Shown: piece by piece, positions 1 to 6,758 of the stretch
How positions within the stretch are numbered: position 1 is the stretch's first letter
Layout of the letters: the number at the start of each line of letters is the position of its first letter
NCBI GenBank assembly: GCA_002784245.1
Contig: PFKL01000178.1
Span: forward strand, 1 to 17,626
Length of the DNA: 17,626 bases
From: Comamonadaceae bacterium CG_4_10_14_3_um_filter_60_75
GTDB lineage: Bacteria; Pseudomonadota; Gammaproteobacteria; Burkholderiales; Burkholderiaceae_C
Direction: 5' to 3'
Notes under the pieces: model-generated
What the model was told of the DNA's origin: nothing
Seen by the model: the letters and a program-made list of their open reading frames with translations, nothing else
The model's database searches: none
Made by a program: the position numbers and the translations under genes

Positions 1-861
1 CCAGGCCAAGCCATAGGCAATGGGCACTTTCATGTCGGGCGTGCCCAATTGGGCGATGACCGAATGGTCGCGGTACTGCACCATCGAATGGATCACACTC
101 TGGGGATGGATCACCACGTCGATCTTGTCGGGCGGCACACCAAACAGGTAGCGCGCTTCAATCACCTCCAACGCTTTGTTCATCATGGTGGCCGAATCGA
201 CCGATATCTTGCGCCCCATCACCCAGTTGGGGTGGGCACACGCCTGATCCGGGGTGATGTTGCCAAAGGTCGCCGGGTCGCGCTGGCGAAACGGGCCACC
301 AGAAGCGGTCAGGATGATTTTGTCAACCTGTTCGGCCCAGCACGCCGGGTCGTCGGGCAGCGACTGGAATACCGCCGAGTGCTCGCTGTCAATGGGTAGC
401 AGTTTGGCGCCCCCGGTGGCAACCGCTTTCAAAAAGAATTCAGCGCCGACCACCAGCGCCTCTTTGTTGGCCAACAACAGGCGCTTGCCAGCACGCGCTG
501 CGGCCAGACACGACGCCAGACCTGCAGCGCCCACGATAGCCGCCATGACGCTGTCAACCTGCGCATGAGATGCTATTTCTTCAATAGCTTCAGACCCAGA
601 TATTACCTGGGTTGGAAGGCGATTTTCCTTGCATTTTTCAGCCAGCAAGGCAGCGTGGGGAGCGCTGGCCATGACAGCAAAGGCCGGCTTGAATTGGACG
701 CACTGCGCCAACAATTTGTCTACCTGCGTTGCCGCGGCGAGGGCAAACACCTCGAAACGTTGCGGATGCAGGGCGATCACTTCCAGCGTACTGACACCTA
801 TGGAGCCAGTCGACCCCAGAATGGCGACGCGTTGCCTGCTTGTACCTGAATGTCCGGCCAT
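1..861 (-). CDS. dxr: 1-deoxy-D-xylulose-5-phosphate reductoisomerase, C-terminus cut by the window edge
   Basis: Dxr (IspC) converts DXP to 2-C-methyl-D-erythritol 4-phosphate with NADPH, the committed step of the MEP isoprenoid pathway, in the cytosol. The visible 287 codons start MAGHSGTSRQRVAILG and contain the NADPH-binding GSTGSIG near residue 16, an NKEALV block near residue 130 and the PIDSEHSAVFQ metal/substrate segment. The frame is open to base 1, so roughly 110 residues of a normal protein of about 400 lie outside. The ATG is 8 nt after the cdsA stop, and the TGAGGG overlapping that stop serves as ribosome-binding site, suggesting translational coupling. Codons 92-97 lie in an AT-rich patch carrying a 17-nt palindrome, described separately. 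Family assignment is firm. Confidence 0.96.
   Translation of the reverse strand, partial: MAGHSGTSRQRVAILGSTGSIGVSTLEVIALHPQRFEVFALAAATQVDKLLAQCVQFKPAFAVMASAPHAALLAEKCKENRLPTQVISGSEAIEEIASHAQVDSVMAAIVGAAGLASCLAAARAGKRLLLANKEALVVGAEFFLKAVATGGAKLLPIDSEHSAVFQSLPDDPACWAEQVDKIILTASGGPFRQRDPATFGNITPDQACAHPNWVMGRKISVDSATMMNKALEVIEARYLFGVPPDKIDVVIHPQSVIHSMVQYRDHSVIAQLGTPDMKVPIAYGLAW
572..588. repeat. 17-nt palindrome inside dxr
   Basis: GCTATT-TCTTC-AATAGC reads as a perfect 6-bp inverted repeat with a 5-nt loop. It sits within dxr codons 92-97 in a locally AT-rich stretch. Two related 17-nt copies occur at 7767-7783 and 16119-16135. Read on the coding strand it matches them at 11 and 12 of 17 positions. 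It may belong to a dispersed short repeat family, but with three degenerate copies chance is not excluded. Confidence 0.45.
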
Positions 862-869
862 AGTTGCCC

Positions 870-1715
870 TCACAATGAAACCAACATCATCGCCAAGGGC
901 AGCGCAGGTAACAGCGCATCAACCCTGTCGAGTACGCCACCGTGGCCGGGCAGCAAACCGCTGCTGTCTTTCACGCCCGCACTGCGTTTGACCAGCGACT
1001 CAAACAAATCGCCCACGACACTCATGGCCGCCATAAAAATGCAGGCCAACAGCAAAAAAGCGAGCCCCCGTCCGGCAAGACGGGTGTACAGGCTGGGCAC
1101 ATCCACCCCATAGGCAGCATCGACGTAGCGCCACACCATGGCCAGCAGCACCACGCCCACCATGCCACCAAAAACACCCTCCCAGCTTTTGCCTGGGCTG
1201 ATTGACGCCGCCAGCTTGCGGGAAATCAACCGCCCGCCGAATGCACGGCCGGTAAAGTACGCGGCAATATCAGCCATCCAAACCAAAGCCAGCACCGACA
1301 ACAAGAAATTGACCCCCAACAGCCGTGCCTGCGCAACTGCCAGCCAGGTGACACACAACGCCACCAGGCCCAGCGCCAGGCGCAGCGTTTTGGTGTGGCC
1401 AGCCCATGCCCCCACGCCACAACGCAAAACCCACCCCCCCAGCAACACCCACGCGCCCCCGGTGCACAGCCACAGCAGGGGTAGCGGTTGCGGCAGCAAA
1501 CCGGCGCGCCAAAAAACAGCGCACAGCAACGCAGACCCCAGCCCGGCAAGCCAGGCGGACAGCGCGCCTCCCCCGTTCATGCGCACCCATTCCCAGCAAC
1601 CTGCGGCGATAAAAACCAACGTCATCAGGATAAAAGGTTGGGGCGCCGGATAGAACAGCGCCGGCAGCAAAATCGCCAGCAACACCAGCGCTGTGATGAC
1701 CCGTTGTTTGAGCAT
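870..1715 (-). CDS. cdsA: Phosphatidate cytidylyltransferase (CDP-diacylglycerol synthase)
   Basis: CdsA makes CDP-diacylglycerol from phosphatidic acid and CTP at the inner membrane, feeding all phospholipid synthesis. The 281-residue protein starts MLKQRVITALVLLAILLPAL and is almost entirely hydrophobic, with several predicted membrane spans. Near the C-terminus it carries the family signature S-x-x-K-R-x4-K-D-x-S-G-x-x-P-G-H-G-G-x-x-D-R-x-D without a deviation. The frame stays open upstream into uppS, but the ATG at 1713-1715 gives the normal N-terminus and leaves a 25-nt gap after the uppS stop. The Shine-Dalgarno sequence is weak, so translation may depend on coupling to uppS. It lies directly upstream of dxr in the operon. 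Confidence 0.95.
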   Translation of the reverse strand: MLKQRVITALVLLAILLPALFYPAPQPFILMTLVFIAAGCWEWVRMNGGGALSAWLAGLGSALLCAVFWRAGLLPQPLPLLWLCTGGAWVLLGGWVLRCGVGAWAGHTKTLRLALGLVALCVTWLAVAQARLLGVNFLLSVLALVWMADIAAYFTGRAFGGRLISRKLAASISPGKSWEGVFGGMVGVVLLAMVWRYVDAAYGVDVPSLYTRLAGRGLAFLLLACIFMAAMSVVGDLFESLVKRSAGVKDSSGLLPGHGGVLDRVDALLPALPLAMMLVSL

Positions 1716-1740
1716 GACCGGCAGGTGTTCGCGCGTTGAC

Positions 1741-2454
1741 TCAGGAAGCGACGGCCTGGACCTGCGCCGAGGTTTGGCCAAAACGGCGTTCGCGCTGGAT
1801 GAACGAGGCAATAGCCAGGTCAAGTGCTGCCTCGTCAAAATCGGGCCACAGAATGTCACTAAAGAAAAATTCGGAGTACGCCGACTGCCACAGCAAAAAG
1901 TTGCTGATACGCTGTTCACCCCCGGTACGGATGACAAGGTCAGGGTCGCGTACATGCGCCAGCGCCATAACCTGATTGAAGTTTTCTTCGGTGATGTCCA
2001 GCCCTTGCCGGGCCAACTGCCGCGCGGCTTGAACGATGTCCCAGCGACCACCGTAATTAAAGCAAACATTGAGAATCAAGCGGGTATTGTCGGCAGTGGC
2101 TGCCTGTGCCTCTTCCATGTGCTGCAAAACACGCGCTGACAAGCCTTCTCGATCACCCACAAACCGCAGTTGAACGCCATCTGCTTTCAACTGTTTCACC
2201 TCGCGTGACAGCACCAAAGCAAACAAATCCATCAATCCAGAAACTTCTTCGGTTGGCCGCTTCCAGTTTTCTGAAGAAAATGCGAACACGGTCAGCACCC
2301 GCACGCCTCTGGCATCACACGCCCGGGCGCAGCGTTTGAGCGATTCGACCCCCTGCTTGTGACCCGCAATCCGCGGCAGAAAACGTTTGCTCGCCCAACG
2401 CCCATTGCCATCCATGACGATGGCAATGTGATGGGGAATTTTTTGCGCTGTCAT
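1741..2454 (-). CDS. uppS: (2Z,6E)-undecaprenyl diphosphate synthase, cis-prenyltransferase
   Basis: UppS adds eight isopentenyl units in cis to farnesyl diphosphate, giving undecaprenyl diphosphate, the lipid carrier for peptidoglycan and O-antigen. At 237 residues it has normal length. Visible motifs in order are IVMDGNGRWA near residue 12 (catalytic Asp and diphosphate-binding loop), the GH pair near 31, FSSENW near 59, RTGGEQRISNFLLWQSAYSE near 190 and the late RERRFG arginines. The start is 6 nt after the frr stop, so the two are tightly coupled. Its neighbours cdsA and dxr supply lipid and isoprenoid precursors, the usual proteobacterial arrangement. Confidence 0.97.
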   Translation of the reverse strand: MTAQKIPHHIAIVMDGNGRWASKRFLPRIAGHKQGVESLKRCARACDARGVRVLTVFAFSSENWKRPTEEVSGLMDLFALVLSREVKQLKADGVQLRFVGDREGLSARVLQHMEEAQAATADNTRLILNVCFNYGGRWDIVQAARQLARQGLDITEENFNQVMALAHVRDPDLVIRTGGEQRISNFLLWQSAYSEFFFSDILWPDFDEAALDLAIASFIQRERRFGQTSAQVQAVAS

Positions 2455-2460
2455 GGCCGG

Positions 2461-3021
2461 TTAAACCGCCATGATGTCTTGTTCCTTGGCAGCGACCAAC
2501 TGATCAACAGCAGCAATGTGTTTGTCAGTCACTTTCTGGATGTCGGACTCGCAGCGCTTTTGCTCGTCTTCAGAGGCGAGTTTGTCCTTGACCAGTTTTT
2601 TGACCGCTTCGTTGGCATCACGGCGCAGACTGCGCACCGCGATCTTGGCGGTTTCACCTTCAGCGCGAACGACTTTGGTGAGTTCCTTGCGACGCTCTTC
2701 GGACATGGCGGGCATCGGCACGCGAATCAAATCGCCCATCGATGAAGGGTTCAGACCCAGGTCGCTGTCGCGGATGGCTTTCTCGATCTTCGCACCCATG
2801 CCCTTTTCCCAAGGCTGGACGCTGACGGTGCGCGCGTCGAGCAAAGACACGTTCGCCACCTGGCTGACAGGGACCATCGATCCGTAGTAATCGACATGTA
2901 CCGTGTCAAGGATGGCCGGGTTGGCGCGTCCAGTACGAATCTTGGTCAAATTGTGTTGGAAAGCCGCAATGGACTGGTCCATTTTGGCTTCAGCGATTCG
3001 TTTGACATCAGCTATCGGCAT
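2461..3021 (-). CDS. frr: Ribosome recycling factor
   Basis: RRF splits the post-termination 70S complex together with EF-G. The 186-residue length is standard. The N-terminus MPIADVKRIAEAKMDQSI and the block KIRTGRANPAILD are typical, as is the C-terminal basic three-helix-bundle part (RRKELTKVVRAEGETAKIAVR, then RRDANEAVKKL). A GAGGGA Shine-Dalgarno sequence precedes the ATG. It lies 50 nt downstream of pyrH and 6 nt upstream of uppS, the canonical pyrH-frr-uppS order. Confidence 0.98.
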   Translation of the reverse strand: MPIADVKRIAEAKMDQSIAAFQHNLTKIRTGRANPAILDTVHVDYYGSMVPVSQVANVSLLDARTVSVQPWEKGMGAKIEKAIRDSDLGLNPSSMGDLIRVPMPAMSEERRKELTKVVRAEGETAKIAVRSLRRDANEAVKKLVKDKLASEDEQKRCESDIQKVTDKHIAAVDQLVAAKEQDIMAV

Positions 3022-3071
3022 GGTATTCCCTCTCTGTCCAAATCACGTTACAAACGGCTATTTTGACACGC

Positions 3072-3794
3072 TCAGGCGTAGACCAAAGTGCCCTCGTCCT
3101 GGCCCATGACAACGCGCTTGAGTGCACCGTGCTTAACGATGGAAAAGACCTTGATCGGCAATTTCTGATCGCGGCACAGGGCAAATGCAGTGGCGTCCAT
3201 GATGCCCAGATTCTGCGAAATGGCATCGTCGAACGATATTTTGCTGTAACGCGTGGCTTTCGGGTCTTTCTTGGGATCAGCGGTATAGACGCCATCAACC
3301 TTGGTTGCCTTGAGCACGATTTGCGCGCCGATTTCGGAGCCCCGCAACGCCGCTGCCGTATCGGTGGTGAAAAACGGATTGCCGGTACCGGCAGCAAAAA
3401 TGACGACCTTGCCTTCTTCAAGATACTGCAAGGCCTTGGGGCGGATGTAGGGCTCAACAACCTGCTCGATAGCGATGGCCGACATGACCCGCGCTGTCAG
3501 ACCCGCTTTATCCATGGCATCACCCAGGGCCAAGGCGTTCATCACCGTGGCCAGCATGCCCATGTAATCGGCGGTAGCCCGATCCATCCCCACCGAACCA
3601 CCGGCGACACCGCGAAAGATATTGCCGCCACCAATGACCACCGCCACCTGCACGCCCAGCTTGGTGACATCGGCCACCTCGTTGACCATGCGGACAATGG
3701 TGTCGCGGTTGATGCCAAAAGCATCATCGCCCATCAGCGCCTCACCTGAGAGTTTCAGCAAAATTCTCTGATAAGCAGGTTTGGCAGTAGGCAT
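3072..3794 (-). CDS. pyrH: UMP kinase
   Basis: PyrH phosphorylates UMP to UDP using ATP, is normally a hexamer and is allosterically regulated by GTP and UTP in proteobacteria. The protein is 240 residues. It has the amino-acid-kinase fold landmarks LLKLSGEAL near residue 12, VIGGGNIFRG near 60, and the ATADYMGMLATVMNALAL helix near 75, followed by a typical nucleotide-binding C-terminal half. The ATG at 3792-3794 is chosen over an upstream in-frame start because a CCAGGAG ribosome-binding site stands directly before it and the N-terminus then matches the family. It lies between tsf (45-nt gap) and frr. Confidence 0.97.
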   Translation of the reverse strand: MPTAKPAYQRILLKLSGEALMGDDAFGINRDTIVRMVNEVADVTKLGVQVAVVIGGGNIFRGVAGGSVGMDRATADYMGMLATVMNALALGDAMDKAGLTARVMSAIAIEQVVEPYIRPKALQYLEEGKVVIFAAGTGNPFFTTDTAAALRGSEIGAQIVLKATKVDGVYTADPKKDPKATRYSKISFDDAISQNLGIMDATAFALCRDQKLPIKVFSIVKHGALKRVVMGQDEGTLVYA

Positions 3795-3839
3795 GACAGA
3801 CTCCTGGGACGTGGCAATGAAACAGCGCAAAGCAGCAAA

Positions 3840-4763
3840 TCAGGCCGCTTGCTTGGCCGCCGCAACTTGCGCTGCGACCTCGGCAGCAAAGTCGTCGACT
3901 TTCTTTTCAATGCCTTCACCGACCACGTACAAAGTGAACGATTTCACCGTGGTAGCCGCGGCCTTGAGCATTTGCTCCACGCTTTGCTTGTCGTTTTTGA
4001 CAAACGGCTGGTTCAGCAAAGACACTTCTTTCAGGAATTTTTGCACGCCACCGTCGATACGCTTGGCGACGATCTCGGCCGATTGAACGGGCTTGCCAGC
4101 AGCCGTTGCCACTGCAGCGTCTTCAGCGGCCTTGGCTGCAGCCACCGAGCGCTCGCGCGCCACCAACTCGGCTGGCACGTCCTGACTGGACAGAGCCACC
4201 GGTTTCATGGCGGCAACATGCATTGCCACGTCTTTGGCGGCGGTTTCATTGCCTTCGTACTCAACCACCACACCGATGCGCGTGCCATGCAGGTAGGACG
4301 CCAGTTGGTTGCTGCCATCAAAGCGCTTGAAACGGCGGAAAGACATGTTTTCACCAATCTTGCCGATCAGTCCTTTGCGCACGTCTTCCAGCGTGGGGCC
4401 AAAGCCATCTTGCTCATAAACGCAAGCGCCCAGTGCGGCCAGATCAGCTGGGTTGTATTTGGCAACTGCTTGAGCGGCAGCTTTGGCCAGTGCCAGAAAA
4501 CTGTCGTTCTTGGTGACGAAATCGGTTTCGCAATTAACTTCCAGCAGCGCGCCGGCAGTGCCTTCCACCCCGTAGGCCACCACACCCTCGGCGGTAATGC
4601 GGCTCGACGCCTTGCCCGCCTTGCTGCCCAGACGCACGCGCAAAATTTCTTCTGCCTTGGCCATATCGCCACCGGCTTCGGTCAAGGCGCGCTTGCATTC
4701 CATCATCGGGGCGTCGGTCTTGCCACGCAGTTCAGCCACCATGCTTGCGGTAATTGCAGCCAT
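3840..4763 (-). CDS. tsf: Translation elongation factor Ts
   Basis: EF-Ts is the nucleotide exchange factor that releases GDP from EF-Tu. The 307-residue protein opens MAAITASMVAELRGKTDAPM and contains the N-terminal UBA-like segment with MMECKRALTEAGGDMAKAEEILR, then the core with ALLEVNCETDFVTKND, the conserved EF-Tu contact region near residue 80. The start at 4761-4763 follows a clear GGAGA; a GTG/ATG four codons upstream lacks this spacing. The gene is separated from rpsB by a hairpin plus T-tract on the same strand, so it may be transcribed at a lower level than rpsB. Confidence 0.97.
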   Translation of the reverse strand: MAAITASMVAELRGKTDAPMMECKRALTEAGGDMAKAEEILRVRLGSKAGKASSRITAEGVVAYGVEGTAGALLEVNCETDFVTKNDSFLALAKAAAQAVAKYNPADLAALGACVYEQDGFGPTLEDVRKGLIGKIGENMSFRRFKRFDGSNQLASYLHGTRIGVVVEYEGNETAAKDVAMHVAAMKPVALSSQDVPAELVARERSVAAAKAAEDAAVATAAGKPVQSAEIVAKRIDGGVQKFLKEVSLLNQPFVKNDKQSVEQMLKAAATTVKSFTLYVVGEGIEKKVDDFAAEVAAQVAAAKQAA

Positions 4764-4804
4764 TTGTTTCTCCAAAAATCAGTTCAGTTAATAAAAATCA
4801 AATC

Positions 4805-4829
4805 AAAAAAAGGGGGCAACAAAGCCCCC
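4805..4829 (-). terminator. Hairpin and T-run between rpsB and tsf, likely attenuator
   Basis: On the minus strand GGGGGC-TTTGTT-GCCCCC is followed at once by seven T. That is a complete intrinsic terminator shape, 22 nt past the rpsB stop and about 40 nt before tsf. Flanking AATCAA/TTGATT can extend the stem. On the plus strand there is no T-run. Because tsf and the genes after it depend on this transcript, I read it as a partial terminator (attenuator) setting the rpsB to tsf ratio. The shape is seen; the function is inferred. Confidence 0.75.
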
Positions 4830-4851
4830 TTGATTGGGGTCAACCAAAGGC

Positions 4852-5604
4852 TCAGGCAGCAGCCTCGTCCACTTCGACAAATTCATCAGAGCTCTCGGCG
4901 GCCACGGCTTTGACGATATCGTCAACGGCGTTGGCACGGCCTTCGATGATGGCGTCGGCAATACCACGAGCGTACAAGGTCACCGCCTTAGAAGAGTCGT
5001 CGTTGCCCGGAATGACATAGTCGATGCCTTCAGGCGAGTGGTTGGTGTCCACCACAGCAACCAGCGGAATGCCCAGCTTGCGGGCTTCGGCAATGGCGAT
5101 CTTGTGGTAGCCCACGTCAATAACGAAAATCGCATCAGGCAGCGTGGTCATGTCTTGAATGCCACCAATGTCTTTTTCCAGCTTTTCAAGTTCGCGGGCA
5201 AACATCAGCTGTTCTTTCTTGCTCATGGCATCCAAGCCGGCTTCTTGCTGAATCTTCATGTCCTTGAGACGCTTGATGGACGTTTTGACGGTTTTGAAAT
5301 TGGTCAACATGCCACCGAGCCAGCGCTGATCAACGTAAGGCACACCAGCACGCTGGGCCTCAGCGGCAACGGTCTCACGCGCTTGGCGTTTGGTACCGAC
5401 CATCAGCACCGTGCCACGTTTGGCGGCAATCTGGCGCACAAACTTGGCGGCTTCCTGAAACATCGGCAAGGATTTTTCAAGATTGACGATATGGATTTTG
5501 TTGCGATGGCCAAAAATAAAGGGGGCCATCTTGGGGTTCCAGAAGCGGGTTTGGTGGCCGAAATGGACACCAGCTTCCAGCATGTCGCGCATGGTTACTG
5601 CCAT
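4852..5604 (-). CDS. rpsB: 30S ribosomal protein S2
   Basis: S2 binds late in assembly to the 30S head/body junction and is needed for S1 recruitment. The 250-residue protein begins MAVTMRDMLEAGVHFGHQTR and has the family blocks RFWNPKMAPFIFG, LMVGTKRQA, VDQRWLGGMLTNFKT and VDTNHSPEGIDYVIPGNDD, with an acidic C-terminal tail. The start follows a CGGAG ribosome-binding site. It is first in the operon and preceded by a long leader, which fits autoregulation by S2 known in other proteobacteria. Confidence 0.98.
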   Translation of the reverse strand: MAVTMRDMLEAGVHFGHQTRFWNPKMAPFIFGHRNKIHIVNLEKSLPMFQEAAKFVRQIAAKRGTVLMVGTKRQARETVAAEAQRAGVPYVDQRWLGGMLTNFKTVKTSIKRLKDMKIQQEAGLDAMSKKEQLMFARELEKLEKDIGGIQDMTTLPDAIFVIDVGYHKIAIAEARKLGIPLVAVVDTNHSPEGIDYVIPGNDDSSKAVTLYARGIADAIIEGRANAVDDIVKAVAAESSDEFVEVDEAAA

Positions 5605-5762
5605 AAATTACTCCGAAGGTTAGGTCTTAAATCCAGTTTGTTTTGCGACCCAACCCGGTATCTCAACCGGACAAAGTCACAACACCTTGGTGAAACTGGT
5701 TTGCGATTTGCTTATGACGCCAGCAACATTGCCAACTGAAGGGGTGCTGCACCACGTAAAGC
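5605..5762 (-). promoter_or_regulatory. Candidate structured rpsB leader
   Basis: If transcription starts about 7 nt after the -10 box at 5769-5774, the rpsB mRNA has a leader of about 158 nt. It contains complementary 7-nt arms at 5693-5699 and 5633-5639 (CCAGTTT/AAACTGG) that could close a domain. Inside lies a 5-bp hairpin at 5655-5670 (CCGGT...ACCGG). S2 is known to repress its own operon through the leader in gamma-proteobacteria. Whether this leader uses the same fold cannot be told by eye. Confidence 0.4.
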
Positions 5763-5768
5763 TTGGAG

Positions 5769-5774
5769 ATTGTA
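5769..5774 (-). promoter_or_regulatory. Candidate -10 box for the rpsB operon
   Basis: Read on the minus strand the hexamer is TACAAT, preceded by CTGC. It is the best -10 match upstream of rpsB. No convincing -35 hexamer sits 16-18 nt upstream, so the assignment rests mainly on the -10 and on the need for a strong promoter before rpsB. Confidence 0.5.
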
Positions 5775-5852
5775 GCAGTTCACCACGACCCGGTAGTCTG
5801 CCCGTTGGCACATTTCTCGGGAGTTGGTGCTGCCGACACCCGTTTGGCGAGA

Positions 5853-5858
5853 TATAGT
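5853..5858 (+). promoter_or_regulatory. Candidate -10 box for the MBL-fold gene
   Basis: TATAGT lies 9 nt before the ATG at 5868. No good -35 is visible. If it is used, transcription would begin within a few bases of the start codon. An AGTAGG overlapping its 3' side could alternatively be a weak ribosome-binding site on a transcript started further up. Confidence 0.35.
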
Positions 5859-5867
5859 AGGTTCAAC

Positions 5868-6755
5868 ATGAAAGTCAAATTTTGGGGTGTTCGGGGCTCA
5901 ATTGCATCGCCCGGTCCGTCGACCGTGCGTTACGGTGGGAACACGACCTGCATCGAGGTTCGTACCGACAACAACGAATTGATCATTCTGGACGCGGGCA
6001 CTGGCATCTTCCCGTTGTCGCAATCGCTTCTGGGTGAACTACCGCTGACCGCCAATGTACTGATTACACATTCCCACTGGGATCACATTCAGGGGCTGCC
6101 TTTTTTCATCCCGAACTTCATTCCTGGCAACACCTTGCGTCTGCATGGCGCGTTTGATCCGGTGTCGGGCAAGGGTGTCGAGCAGGTCATGTCGGTCCAG
6201 CTGCAATACAGCTACTTCCCGGTACGCGAGGCAGAGATGAAAGCGCGCATTGACTATGTCACATTGACGCCTGGCAAGACGATCCAGATCGGCTCGGCGG
6301 CGGTGACGCCGTTCATGATGAACCACCCGGTCATTGATTTTGGTTACCGCATCGAGGCTAACGGAAAGTCTGTGTTTTTTACCGGTGACCACGAACCACC
6401 GATCAACATCTATCAGCCTGGCGATCCGGAGTATGCCCAGTACCAGTCCTTCATCGACGCCAAGTCGCAAGACATCCTGCGCGCCATGGCCGGCGTGGAC
6501 GTGTTGATCGCCGACAGTTCGTACACCAGTGCCGAATACCCAAGCAAGTGCGGCTGGGGACACGGTACGTTCCACACCAGCATCCAGTACGCCAAGCAGG
6601 CGGGTGCAAAAAATCTGTTTTGCACGCACCATGAACCCACGCGCAGCGACGATGCACTGGAAGCCATTTTTGCGCAGGTGTTGCAGGAACATCCGCGTCA
6701 AGACAGCGACCCGGTCTACCGGCTGGCCAAAGAGGGCGAAAGCTTCGAGTTTTAA
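5868..6755 (+). CDS. MBL-fold metallo-hydrolase
   Basis: A 295-residue metallo-beta-lactamase-fold protein of the PhnP/class-II-phosphodiesterase-like type. The N-terminus MKVKFWGVRGSIASPGP with YGGNTTCIEV is characteristic of this subgroup. The metal ligands are visible: THSHWDHIQG gives H68, H70, D72 and H73, H153 lies in MMNHPVIDFGYR, D174 in FTGDHEPP, and a late histidine in CTHHEP near 254. All catalytic residues are present, so it should be active, but the substrate cannot be read from sequence. The start was set at 5868; an in-frame start at 5763 would run through the rpsB promoter and gives a non-family N-terminus. It is followed after 3 nt by the NAD(P)HX repair gene. Confidence 0.85.
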   Translation: MKVKFWGVRGSIASPGPSTVRYGGNTTCIEVRTDNNELIILDAGTGIFPLSQSLLGELPLTANVLITHSHWDHIQGLPFFIPNFIPGNTLRLHGAFDPVSGKGVEQVMSVQLQYSYFPVREAEMKARIDYVTLTPGKTIQIGSAAVTPFMMNHPVIDFGYRIEANGKSVFFTGDHEPPINIYQPGDPEYAQYQSFIDAKSQDILRAMAGVDVLIADSSYTSAEYPSKCGWGHGTFHTSIQYAKQAGAKNLFCTHHEPTRSDDALEAIFAQVLQEHPRQDSDPVYRLAKEGESFEF

Positions 6756-6758
6756 TCC

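Noticed and set aside
3849..5739. Two plus-strand ORFs of 354 and 301 residues opposite tsf and rpsB
   Set aside because: They are antisense shadows of strongly recognised ribosomal and elongation-factor genes, have His/Arg-rich non-family sequence and no ribosome-binding sites.
5763..5867. N-terminal extension of the MBL-fold protein starting at 5763
   Set aside because: It would run across the rpsB promoter and both -10 boxes, and the family N-terminus MKVKFWGVRGS begins at 5868.
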